Virus record (IMG/VR): IMGVR_UViG_3300005096_000121
Span: 1-53,287 of that record
DNA length: 53,287 bases
DNA from: a virus
Strand: one strand, 5' to 3'
The translations under genes and the position numbers were made by a program. The notes under the pieces are model-generated. The model saw only the letters and a program-made list of their open reading frames with translations, ran no database searches and was not told where the DNA came from. Positions 7,157 through 13,962 of this stretch are shown in pieces (the first letter of the stretch is position 1; each line of letters begins with the position of its first letter).

Positions 7157-7632
7157 TGTCCTAATCTCCCTTTTTTGGTTGAAGATGCAAATCCTTCATC
7201 AATCAGCATCTGGTTAAGTGTCCGATACTTTCCTACGTAGATGTATCCAGGTATCCGATCAAATGAGAAAGCTTTTAATAGGTTTGTTCCACGAAGATTA
7301 AAATCCTTTCTGATTGGGATGAACAAACGAAGATCATCTGATTCTGACAATACCTTGCTCGCATAGATTGTTCCTAATCTAGCAATTCTCTTGTCATGCT
7401 CAGTACCTCGATTCAGTTCAGGACTCCAAGTCTTTATGAGTCGAATAGCCCAAACAGTGGAACCTCCAGGTAGTTTTACTTCGTGAGTATCTGCATCCCT
7501 TGAACGGTGAAATTTAATGGGAAGAGTGATACCAAATTCCGGACACACTTTAGGAGCAAATGCTTCCTGTGCTTGGAGTGTACTAGATATTGTGAGTAGC
7601 ACAAGAAGTATGGGTAGATAAAAGTATTTCAT
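7153..7632 (-). CDS. Secreted SNase-like (thermonuclease-fold) protein
   Basis: 159 residues. Residues 1-22 are a signal peptide (basic start, LPILLVLLTISS core, AQA-type cleavage context). The mature part follows the staphylococcal nuclease order: an RDADTHEV strand (metal-binding aspartate region), AIRLIKTWSPEL (equivalent to the catalytic 'RL.giD.PE' segment), then FNLRGTNLLKAF and a final LNQMLIDEGFA helix, which is a strong family ending. The match to catalytic residues is incomplete by eye, so activity is uncertain. It is probably exported and acts on nucleic acid outside the cytoplasm. A core copy of the dispersed motif (7507-7518) lies inside the gene. Confidence 0.7.
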   Translation of the reverse strand: MKYFYLPILLVLLTISSTLQAQEAFAPKVCPEFGITLPIKFHRSRDADTHEVKLPGGSTVWAIRLIKTWSPELNRGTEHDKRIARLGTIYASKVLSESDDLRLFIPIRKDFNLRGTNLLKAFSFDRIPGYIYVGKYRTLNQMLIDEGFASSTKKGRLGQ

Positions 7633-7646
7633 TAGCTATCTCCATT

Positions 7647-7691
7647 AAAAAAGCTGACTAGATCAAGTAGTTATACTCAACCTAGTCAGCT
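7647..7691 (-). terminator. Intrinsic terminator, minus strand
   Basis: Perfect 10-base arms AGCTGACTAG / CTAGTCAGCT followed, on the minus strand, by a run of T. It separates the gene at 7735-7995 from the SNase-like gene. Confidence 0.75.
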
Positions 7692-7734
7692 ACCACATAC
7701 CCGTCACGCCCTGACAAGACCTTTATACCATCTC

Positions 7735-7995
7735 CTAGTATCTTCCGCAACTGGGGTAAGCTTGAGGAGCAGGAGCTATTCTTTGAGCATAGCCTGTAGG
7801 AGTAAATACTCGACTCAATCCCCTACTCAGCCAGTACCCTGCTCGCCGTACTGGAGCAATAGCAACGAATCGAGGTCTAGCAGGCCCAACAGTCATGTAC
7901 TGCTCAGGTTGAGTGGCTGTGGGCTGCTGTGGGCAGGCATTAGCAACACTTGGACTACTCACACACAAAATCAGAATCACAAATAGAGTCTTCAA
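7735..7995 (-). CDS. Small secreted protein
   Basis: 86 residues with a clear signal peptide (LFVILILCVSSPSVANA, then CPQQ). The mature part is proline/alanine/arginine-rich with two cysteines. A cysteine two residues after the likely cleavage site leaves a lipoprotein possible, but the lipobox is poor. It ends just before a strong terminator. Function unknown; it is one of three probable exported proteins in this minus-strand block. Confidence 0.65.
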   Translation of the reverse strand: MKTLFVILILCVSSPSVANACPQQPTATQPEQYMTVGPARPRFVAIAPVRRAGYWLSRGLSRVFTPTGYAQRIAPAPQAYPSCGRY

Positions 7996-8032
7996 AGATC
8001 ACCTTCTTTCAGAGTTAGAACTTAGAGCATCA

Positions 8033-8104
8033 AGAACGTGACGGGAATCGAACCCGCTTAGGTGGGGTTGAAATCCCACTGCCTGACCAATCGGCATCAC
8101 GCTC
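8033..8104 (-). tRNA. tRNA, probable Glu (UUC), with an 8-base anticodon loop
   Basis: On the minus strand the acceptor arms GAGCGTG / CACGTTC pair over 7 positions (one G-U). The D arm is GCC..GGC, and the T arm is GCGGG-TTCGATT-CCCGT. The anticodon stem GTGGG / CCCAC leaves an 8-base loop, ATTTCAAC, rather than 7. Placing U33 normally gives UUC (Glu), while counting from the 3' side gives UCA. No CCA is encoded. Such phage tRNAs usually supplement host decoding. The extra loop base could be functional or a sign of decay. Confidence 0.8.
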
Positions 8105-8110
8105 CTTTGA

Positions 8111-8440
8111 TTAGGTATTCAACCAATCTTTCAAATCTTCAGCTTTAGGTTGTGGATACCGACTGAATCGCTCAATCATGTACAGCAACTTATGCTCATC
8201 CACGTAAGCACTTTCTTTGTTCTCAGTCCCACTATAACTTCTACCCCGAAGCATGGCGTAAGCTAACTGTGCTAATCGTGATTCTCTTCTCACTATCACA
8301 GACCGATGCCACCGCAATATTTCTCGGTCCTCATTTGTTTGTGCGTCTGTGCCAACTATTCGACTCTCTTCACGGCGAATAATTGTTGCTTCAGCAGCCA
8401 AGGATTTTATCTTAACTCGAAGCTTCTGTCTCCCGCACAA
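8111..8440 (-). CDS. Conserved phage-type small helical protein
   Basis: 109 residues, highly charged and helical. The order HRSVIVRRESR, LAYAMLRGRSY and then a conserved ES...D.HKLL helix resembles a widespread small phage protein family of unknown function ('HR..vR.EaR..~LAYg.LRG..Y..~E'). The TTG start at 8440 has a GGAG-like site about ten bases upstream, and no in-frame ATG exists. It is adjacent to the tRNA and the Acb2/Tad1-like gene, so an early or accessory role is likely. Confidence 0.65.
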   Translation of the reverse strand: MCGRQKLRVKIKSLAAEATIIRREESRIVGTDAQTNEDREILRWHRSVIVRRESRLAQLAYAMLRGRSYSGTENKESAYVDEHKLLYMIERFSRYPQPKAEDLKDWLNT

Positions 8441-8515
8441 CAGATCAAATCTCCATTTACTTTTGCATTCACAAATCGTGGATTCTCATCATACTACCTT
8501 TCTCGGATTTGGAAA

Positions 8516-8836
8516 TTAAACTGCGTGAGTACCTTCAACTTTTCTTGCTTCTCGATCCGCTGTCCGACTATTCAAAGAGCTTAGGGCTTGGTCCAAGTAC
8601 CTAATCGCTTCAGCGTTTGTTTCGCAATTAAACTTTCCTTGCTGATAAAATTGGATGCGATCAATTGCGGCAGAAATGATATCCTCAACAAACGCTCCGT
8701 TAGGTTCAATTCGATCTGCATCGCGATTCAGTGGACCGTTCTGCCAACCGATCGTAAAGCCTTGACCGAATGTCGTACCTCCCGCAGGATTTCCGTTTGC
8801 GTCCAGGAATTGGTTGCTTGTGAATTTACTTTGCAT
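8516..8836 (-). CDS. Acb2/Tad1-hairpin-like small phage protein (possible anti-defence)
   Basis: 106 residues. After an N-terminal IGWQNGPL strand comes NGAFVEDIISAAIDRIQFYQ, a conserved cysteine/asparagine turn (NCETNAEAI), a helix (YLDQALSSL) and the C-terminal signature RTADREARKVEGTH. This order (QNGP, NG..., then a helix ending R..R..RgVEGTH) is what I recall for small phage proteins placed in the Acb2/Tad1 hairpin superfamily, some members of which sequester cyclic nucleotide signals of CBASS or Thoeris. The assignment is from memory; the sponge function is inference and not every such family member is known to act this way. Confidence 0.55.
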   Translation of the reverse strand: MQSKFTSNQFLDANGNPAGGTTFGQGFTIGWQNGPLNRDADRIEPNGAFVEDIISAAIDRIQFYQQGKFNCETNAEAIRYLDQALSSLNSRTADREARKVEGTHAV

Positions 8837-8844
8837 AGTTTTTC

Positions 8845-9204
8845 CTAGTGAGGTTTACGAGGGACATCGATAGCATTGCCATCTTTGTCATAGAACAGAA
8901 CTTGATATTCTGAATCGACTGGACCAACATGATTGGAAGGAACATTGATGATGTTACTAGTCTGACTTCCAAAGTAGAAAGCACCACCAACTGCTGCCAC
9001 TGCTAGTAACTCTTTCCAACCAACTCCGTTGATTGTTGTGGTAGTTTTGGGAGAGATGTTCATGTCATCATCCCCGATATCTAATGCCTTGTGTGCTGAT
9101 CTAAGAAATAGCTTTCTCTTCTTGTCTTCACTCTCTTGATACTTACCATAGAGGTTTCCTTTGAGTCCTCCACTTCCGTAGATATCACTGTTTTCTTTTG
9201 ACAC
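8845..9204 (-). CDS. Single-TM protein, 119 aa
   Basis: A polar and charged N-terminal half (about residues 1-60) is followed by one hydrophobic segment (WKELLAVAAVGGAFYFGS, about 63-80) and a C-terminal soluble beta-like tail (YQVLFYDKDGNAID). It is likely N-in, C-out in the inner membrane. The GTG start lies inside the end of the upstream gene, in keeping with coupled translation. No family is recognised. Confidence 0.6.
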   Translation of the reverse strand: MSKENSDIYGSGGLKGNLYGKYQESEDKKRKLFLRSAHKALDIGDDDMNISPKTTTTINGVGWKELLAVAAVGGAFYFGSQTSNIINVPSNHVGPVDSEYQVLFYDKDGNAIDVPRKPH

Positions 9205-9361
9205 GTTTAGTTCCTCCTACTTCGTCGACACGAAAGACTCTGGGACTGAGGACGATCTTTGCTAGAGTCTCACTCAATGCTCTAGTCTCTTTGAGTGTTA
9301 TGTCGTCCGGAGAGTAGTCATTGATAAGACGACTAAGCCGTATTAGAAGTTCCTGATCCAT
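9185..9361 (-). CDS. 58-residue helical protein
   Basis: A short frame overlapping the genes on both sides (by 29 bases upstream and 20 downstream), which fits the compact layout here. It is charged and mostly helical (residues 1-40), with a basic C-terminus. No strong ribosome site is needed if translation is coupled. No family is recognised. Confidence 0.5.
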   Translation of the reverse strand: MDQELLIRLSRLINDYSPDDITLKETRALSETLAKIVLSPRVFRVDEVGGTKRVKRKQ

Positions 9362-9587
9362 AAAATTCTACTTTCTTGACGGAACCATCCTCATTGAATT
9401 CGATGGAACGCATAGTGTTTCCAAATTGCTTTGAACCATCGTTGTCAGCCATGAGACCAACCATCTCATCTTTGAATTGATCTCCCAACTCTAAAATATC
9501 GATTGCCTGGAGAGAGGTGATACGATCCCAATCCACCTCCTCCAGGCTTTCGATACTACGCTTCAATTCTTCTAGCAACTTCGCCAT
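9333..9587 (-). CDS. Hypothetical helical protein, 84 aa
   Basis: The N-terminal two thirds are acidic, amphipathic helix (LLEELKRSIESLEEVDW); the C-terminal part has two beta-like strands (MRSIEFNEDG, VKKVEFYG). No recognised family and no signal peptide. Located directly after the 63-residue gene, with only three bases between them, so probably translated together. Confidence 0.6.
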   Translation of the reverse strand: MAKLLEELKRSIESLEEVDWDRITSLQAIDILELGDQFKDEMVGLMADNDGSKQFGNTMRSIEFNEDGSVKKVEFYGSGTSNTA

Positions 9588-9590
9588 AGT

Positions 9591-9782
9591 TTAGCCATTC
9601 GTAGCGTTAGGCATACCAGTGGTGGCATAACGATTGGCTACCGACTGTTCGATATCCAACTCATCAAACTTACGATCTGCGATGATTGCTTGGCGAGATT
9701 GTTGCGAAACAAACGATTTGCCAAGAGCATCCACAGTAAGACCCTGCGAATTCTGCATCACCTCTTTGTTGTCAACTGCCAT
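9591..9782 (-). CDS. Hypothetical protein, 63 aa
   Basis: A small soluble protein with a glutamine/serine-rich middle helix (SFVSQQSRQAIIADRKFDEL). No motif or membrane segment is recognised. It lies 12 bases downstream of the protease gene and is probably in the same transcript. Confidence 0.55.
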   Translation of the reverse strand: MAVDNKEVMQNSQGLTVDALGKSFVSQQSRQAIIADRKFDELDIEQSVANRYATTGMPNATNG

Positions 9783-9794
9783 CTTACTAACTCC

Positions 9795-10937
9795 TTACTT
9801 GGGAACTAAATCATAATAGACAGGAGGACCAAGTTCCCTTGTTGGTATCTCTGTCACGTCTTTCGACTTCGGCAACTGCTCTAATACTATAGCAACTATT
9901 TGTTCTATTTGTCTACTTGATATTTCAGCAGTCTTTCCAGTTTCTCCTCGCTCTCCCTTTTCACCTTGGATTCCTTGGATACCCGACTCTCCCTGATCCC
10001 CCTTTGCTCCCCTCGGCTCCCCCTGGATCTCCTTAGGCTTACAACAAGAGTCTGAACAAGACTTTTCTAGTCTTTCTAGCCTCTTCTTGTTGAATGATGT
10101 CTCCCTCCTGAGTTCTTCAATCCTCCGCATAATGTCATCCATATTTGTGTCTGGAACCCTAGATACGGGCTGCATACCCCGATTGGGGGGTAATAGAGGC
10201 TGTATTGGCCCAATCACTGGTCCTGGGTTGGGTGTTTCTACTAGCATAGGCTGAGAGGCTCTAGGAGCCATTCTACGGTAGCCTGGAGGAATGCAGCTAT
10301 TACCACGACAATCGAAGCCAGCACTCTGTAGGAAGGCCTTGAAGGGTTCTCCATGGCTACCGTAAGAGAATCCACTACCGGACTTACCCCAGTGGACCGC
10401 CACTAGATTCCCTCGATCATCAAAAACTCCACCTCCTGAATCTCCTGATCTGGTCTGAGCAGTAGTCATCAGGCTGGTCAAAGATTGATTGGACACACTC
10501 CCAAGAATGTTACCTGGAGAGGCTTGAAAAGTATTAGAGCTTCCATATCCACAAACAGATATCTGACCTTGTGGATTGAGATTTATTCCGACTGGATCAG
10601 CTTTTGGATTGAGAATTACCAAAAGAGATAAGTCAGCTTCTTTGTTCATTTTGTAGAGACTAGCTCCGTGAGAATACCCACCATCCATGATGACAGTGAC
10701 TTTTCCCACACCATCATCAAAGATGTGAGCACAAGTGAGAATCAATCCTTTGCTTCTGTCAGACTTGATATCCACAAGAGTTCCAGAACCGCCGTCAATC
10801 ATCCCACTGTTGTAGTTCGTAATTCTACAAGAAGCTTGTCTTGGTTCTGCTGCTCGCAGTAACGTACTGAACAGAACAAGAACAACAAGAAGACTAGCAA
10901 AACCTCTATAAAACCAATGATTATCTACTGTTTTCAT
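9795..10937 (-). CDS. Secreted trypsin-like serine protease with collagen-like stalk
   Basis: 380 residues. A signal peptide or anchor (residues about 11-30) precedes a chymotrypsin-fold domain with the full triad: His71 in LTCAHIF, Asp102 in KEADLSLL and Ser167 in RSGDSGGGVF. A proline-rich linker, a coiled coil (MRRIEELRRETSFNKKRLER), a CCKP cysteine pair and nine Gly-X-Y triplets (about residues 325-352) follow, suggesting a trimeric stalk. ATG 10937 is chosen because AGGGAG lies just upstream; a start 15 bases earlier has none. It is probably exported. With no endolysin seen in the window, it may attack a protein envelope during lysis, though this is inference. Confidence 0.85.
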   Translation of the reverse strand: MKTVDNHWFYRGFASLLVVLVLFSTLLRAAEPRQASCRITNYNSGMIDGGSGTLVDIKSDRSKGLILTCAHIFDDGVGKVTVIMDGGYSHGASLYKMNKEADLSLLVILNPKADPVGINLNPQGQISVCGYGSSNTFQASPGNILGSVSNQSLTSLMTTAQTRSGDSGGGVFDDRGNLVAVHWGKSGSGFSYGSHGEPFKAFLQSAGFDCRGNSCIPPGYRRMAPRASQPMLVETPNPGPVIGPIQPLLPPNRGMQPVSRVPDTNMDDIMRRIEELRRETSFNKKRLERLEKSCSDSCCKPKEIQGEPRGAKGDQGESGIQGIQGEKGERGETGKTAEISSRQIEQIVAIVLEQLPKSKDVTEIPTRELGPPVYYDLVPK

Positions 10938-10966
10938 CGCACTCCCTTTCAATGAACTTAAAGAAT

Positions 10967-11419
10967 TCAGTCGGTTTTTCCTGGAGAAGGATGGGTGGGG
11001 GAAGCTAGTAGTAGTAGTGCGTACCCACCTAAATCTCTAATGGTGTCTTCCAAGGACTCTTCTACCTTCGGATTAGATTTCACGGTTAAGAGGTTATTCA
11101 TGCGGGCAATCTTATCTGACATTCGCACTAGGATTGCTTCGTTGTCTTTTAGGTGGGGTGCAAGGATCGGAGTATCCCAAACCGTACTTCCGTAGTCTAT
11201 GTTTTTCTTGAGCAGAGTTGTAATCCATTGAAGTCCTACAAGGGCAATTCTTTGCTGATCTTCTCCGAGTTCCCCGTGCAGTGCTTCATCTAAGAGGATG
11301 GTGTCTTCCCCGATTTGTGGGTACGTTTTGTCGAAGTTTTCTTCTTTCATCTTGGCCTTTATGTGATTGTCATAGGTCTTTATTTGTCTATTCGCATACT
11401 GAAACTCCCGAAATCCCAT
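10967..11419 (-). CDS. DUF1599 (Nmad1-type) protein
   Basis: 150 residues. The middle and C-terminus carry the DUF1599 pattern: LLKKNIDYGSTVWD (Asn-x-Asp-Tyr-Gly), VRMSDKIARMNNLL and ESLEDTIRDLGGYALLLL. This family has been named 'nucleotide modification associated domain 1' from its gene neighbourhoods in phages. ATG 11419 is chosen because GGAGAG precedes it; a TTG 15 bases upstream is weaker. It is the first gene of the minus-strand block. Its biochemical role is not established; a link to nucleotide pools or base modification is possible. Confidence 0.75.
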   Translation of the reverse strand: MGFREFQYANRQIKTYDNHIKAKMKEENFDKTYPQIGEDTILLDEALHGELGEDQQRIALVGLQWITTLLKKNIDYGSTVWDTPILAPHLKDNEAILVRMSDKIARMNNLLTVKSNPKVEESLEDTIRDLGGYALLLLASPTHPSPGKTD

Positions 11420-12121
11420 GAAACTGCTCTCCAATTGGGTAGTTGTGCGTGACTGCGAAAGTTCAAGATACCGGGATTTTCACGGTTTGCAACCAAAAAA
11501 ATGCGAATTCCTAAATTTGTGCATTGATCTATCCCCCCTGAATAGGCTATCCTGCTGCGAAGTGGCTGCAAAATCTTAGATGGGTTTTGTAGTCTGTAAG
11601 AAAGCTCAGTTAAGTAGATTTGTGATGTGACAAAGAAATGTGAGATCGGTCGTTACGATCCAATCGTACTTCCCTAAACAATTTCGGCACACCACGTAGC
11701 TACAACAAAACATTCCCAAGCCCGAATGTAAGGAGTCCGGAGACAGGCTTTACCGTGAGTCTGTTCAAAGCTGTGGCGTGAGTGACTAATAACTCCAAGC
11801 AATGTCCAATCCTGACAACTTGGCCGGTCCATAGGATCAGAGACATATACTCCTCTGATCCGTGAAATTTAATCTATTTGGATTAAACATATACTCGCGA
11901 TAAGCTTCTCAACTTGGACTGAGTGATTGCAACATAAAAGATATCCACTTGAAGGAAACCATGTTACTTTAATATGGACCGGATAATGGATACGGTTTGT
12001 CTACACTGTATTATTCCCTGTTGTTTCAGGTGAATTTTCTCTATAATCGAATGAAATCATTCTAATTTTCATTCCCAAGTAGCATTCATAATCTACTTAT
12101 ACATATCTGAGGAGCACAACA
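11420..12121. other. Divergent intergenic region, about 700 bp
   Basis: Separates the minus-strand block from the plus gene at 12122. It contains a perfect 9-base hairpin fused to the dispersed motif (11834-11874), a partial motif near 11475-11487 and a TATAAT at 12042-12047 with a weak upstream TTGTTT (spacing 15). No supportable gene was found. It is likely the control region for both flanking units. Confidence 0.55.
11834..11874. repeat. Hairpin joined to dispersed motif, copy 3
   Basis: GGATCAGAG / CTCTGATCC form a perfect 9-base foldback. Its right arm runs directly into the reverse-oriented motif CTGATCCGTGAAATTTAATC (11855-11874). TTTAATC also pairs with GATTAAA just downstream, adding a second dyad. 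Confidence 0.7.
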
Positions 12122-12535
12122 ATGTCCGATAAACCTAAAAGAAGAATAAAGAAGAAGGTGAAAGTGACGAGAGCAGCAAAGAAGGAGTTCTCAATATCCA
12201 AAATAGAACTGGTTGCGAGAAAGATATCTTCACGTACAGTGTCTCTGATTCCTAAAGAGCACATGACAGATGACAAGGGGGACAGAATGAAAGATAGAGT
12301 TCTGAATCGTAAGTTGGGGTTACTTACGGACTCTGTCTCTGAGGGCGTCTATGACATCCTCTACGCCTATAACAATGAGGTAGTAGAGTTTCTTGCATTT
12401 GCTTTGGTAAAGAGCAACACAATCTCTGTGAAGGTCACTAATGATAGTGGGCCGAAGACAGACATCAATCAGGACCGGCTAGCAGCCTTCCTAAAGACTC
12501 AACTAGACAAGTGGAGAAATTGCCCAGTTCACTGA
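12122..12535 (+). CDS. Hypothetical basic-N-terminus protein, 137 aa
   Basis: The N-terminal 25 residues are strongly basic (PKRRIKKKVKVTRAAKK), which suggests nucleic-acid contact. The rest is mixed alpha-beta with no recognised motif. A GAGGAG site precedes the ATG. The only plus-strand gene between two minus blocks, its stop overlaps the end of the convergent gene at 12529-13908. Confidence 0.65.
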   Translation: MSDKPKRRIKKKVKVTRAAKKEFSISKIELVARKISSRTVSLIPKEHMTDDKGDRMKDRVLNRKLGLLTDSVSEGVYDILYAYNNEVVEFLAFALVKSNTISVKVTNDSGPKTDINQDRLAAFLKTQLDKWRNCPVH

Positions 12536-13908
12536 GCAAGACTGTCTGGTATGGTTTCTGAACTAGAGTTGTCGGAAGGAAGCATATAATTAAATGCCTT
12601 TGCAAAGAAGGTTTGAAATATTCCTGTTGAAAGTTGAAGATTGATAGCCGCATCGGCTCTATCTCCCAACTCAAGTTGATCAGTAATTTGTCCTCGTGAT
12701 ACTGCGTAAGCGTTCCCGTTGTAGTAGTGGGCAGGAGCCAGTATGGCTTCGTCTATTAGTGTCCAATCTCCTGCGAAGGGAGTTACTGCAATTGATAGGG
12801 TGACGGTGCTGACTACAATATCGAAAGGTAAGGAGAAGAATCTATAAGTAGTTTGCCAATCGTCATCAACAGCAGCGTATTGAGGATTTACGATTGCGGC
12901 ACTACTTGTATATGTTGATCCGTCTAATTTTGTTCCAGTAACGCTAACATCTATTGCGTCGGATTGAGAACCTGATTTTGTGTTAGTGTGATCTTCAGGT
13001 AAGATTTGATCTCCCACCTCTATGGACACAAAATAACCTTTGCCGGAGGTTAGATTGGTTATGGGTCTTGTAACTGTAATTGCTTGGTCTTTGATAACCA
13101 ACGACTTGTTGCCTCGGAACCCTATGTTGTACTCTCCATAATCGGTACCAGCGTTACCCCCTGTCACAGTCCAGCCTGTCGGCACGCCATTTACAAACTC
13201 TTCAAATTCAGAATTTGAATCGATGATATTTTCCGATGAAGAGATTGGTATATTTTCCGAGTTTCCGGGTGATTCGACCTCACTTCGGTAGGCTAAAGTC
13301 TCTGGGAATAGTGCTATCCATTTCAGTAGCTCTGATCCGTCATTGGGGGCTGACACACATTCTAAGTAGGTGGGAGTTAATCCTTCCGTTATTGTGCCCT
13401 CACTCTCTAGCTCGTTGTAATGACGTGACGCTGGCCAGTTTCGGGCTGGGGAGGATATACCATCTAATCCTGATCCGAAATTGGCCACTAAAATTTCTAT
13501 TGTTGGTTTGCTTGAGAATCCTGTGGCACTAGCTGTAGCTATTACAGAGTTTGCTTTGATTGTTTGTGATTGAGATTTCATGTCACTCATAATTTCATTT
13601 ATTATGGCATCAAAATCACTATCAAATAGCACAAGATTTTCTAGCACAAAACTACTGTCTGACATCACGGTTCTAACTTCGCCTGTGAGACTATCAGCCC
13701 ACCTTTCAACATCCCTTTTGAATAGCTCCATGGTGGGATGCAAGTTTGTCACTAAATGATTCAGACTATTTGCCTCTAAGATGTTCTCACAATCATTGAT
13801 ACCAATTTGAATTTTGTTAAAGAAGTCGCCATTGCTATTGGCAAAGATGTTTAATGTCTTCACATACTTACCAATCACAGTGAAGAAGGTGGTGTAGTTA
13901 AGTGCCAT
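12529..13908 (-). CDS. Virion-like protein with carbohydrate-binding-like C-terminal domain, paralogue B
   Basis: 459 residues. It is clearly paralogous to the upstream gene (13963-15294): both start MALN.TTFFTV.GKY.K and both have the 'ND.E.ILE.N.L..L' segment. The middle third resembles a CBM4/9-type jelly roll: FEEFVNGVPTGWTVTGGN, then RGNKSLVIKD. The C-terminus of both ends in a 'YHNG...RG' and 'QSYF.K.F...LP' pattern. It is most likely a virion surface or fibre protein that binds glycans. It is transcribed against the neighbouring head genes. Confidence 0.65.
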   Translation of the reverse strand: MALNYTTFFTVIGKYVKTLNIFANSNGDFFNKIQIGINDCENILEANSLNHLVTNLHPTMELFKRDVERWADSLTGEVRTVMSDSSFVLENLVLFDSDFDAIINEIMSDMKSQSQTIKANSVIATASATGFSSKPTIEILVANFGSGLDGISSPARNWPASRHYNELESEGTITEGLTPTYLECVSAPNDGSELLKWIALFPETLAYRSEVESPGNSENIPISSSENIIDSNSEFEEFVNGVPTGWTVTGGNAGTDYGEYNIGFRGNKSLVIKDQAITVTRPITNLTSGKGYFVSIEVGDQILPEDHTNTKSGSQSDAIDVSVTGTKLDGSTYTSSAAIVNPQYAAVDDDWQTTYRFFSLPFDIVVSTVTLSIAVTPFAGDWTLIDEAILAPAHYYNGNAYAVSRGQITDQLELGDRADAAINLQLSTGIFQTFFAKAFNYMLPSDNSSSETIPDSLAQ

Positions 13909-13934
13909 GGTTGGCTCTCCTTAATAAATGAGTC

Positions 13935-13954
13935 GATTAAATTTCACGGTTCAG
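13935..13954 (+). repeat. Dispersed 20-bp motif, copy 4
   Basis: GATTAAATTTCACGGTTCAG, a full consensus copy in the 54-base gap between the two paralogous minus-strand genes. Confidence 0.8.
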
Positions 13955-13962
13955 GGTAGGTA

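Noticed and set aside
12042-12047. TATAAT box upstream of the gene at 12122
   Set aside because: The nearest -35-like hexamer has 15-base spacing, so it is mentioned only in the intergenic entry.
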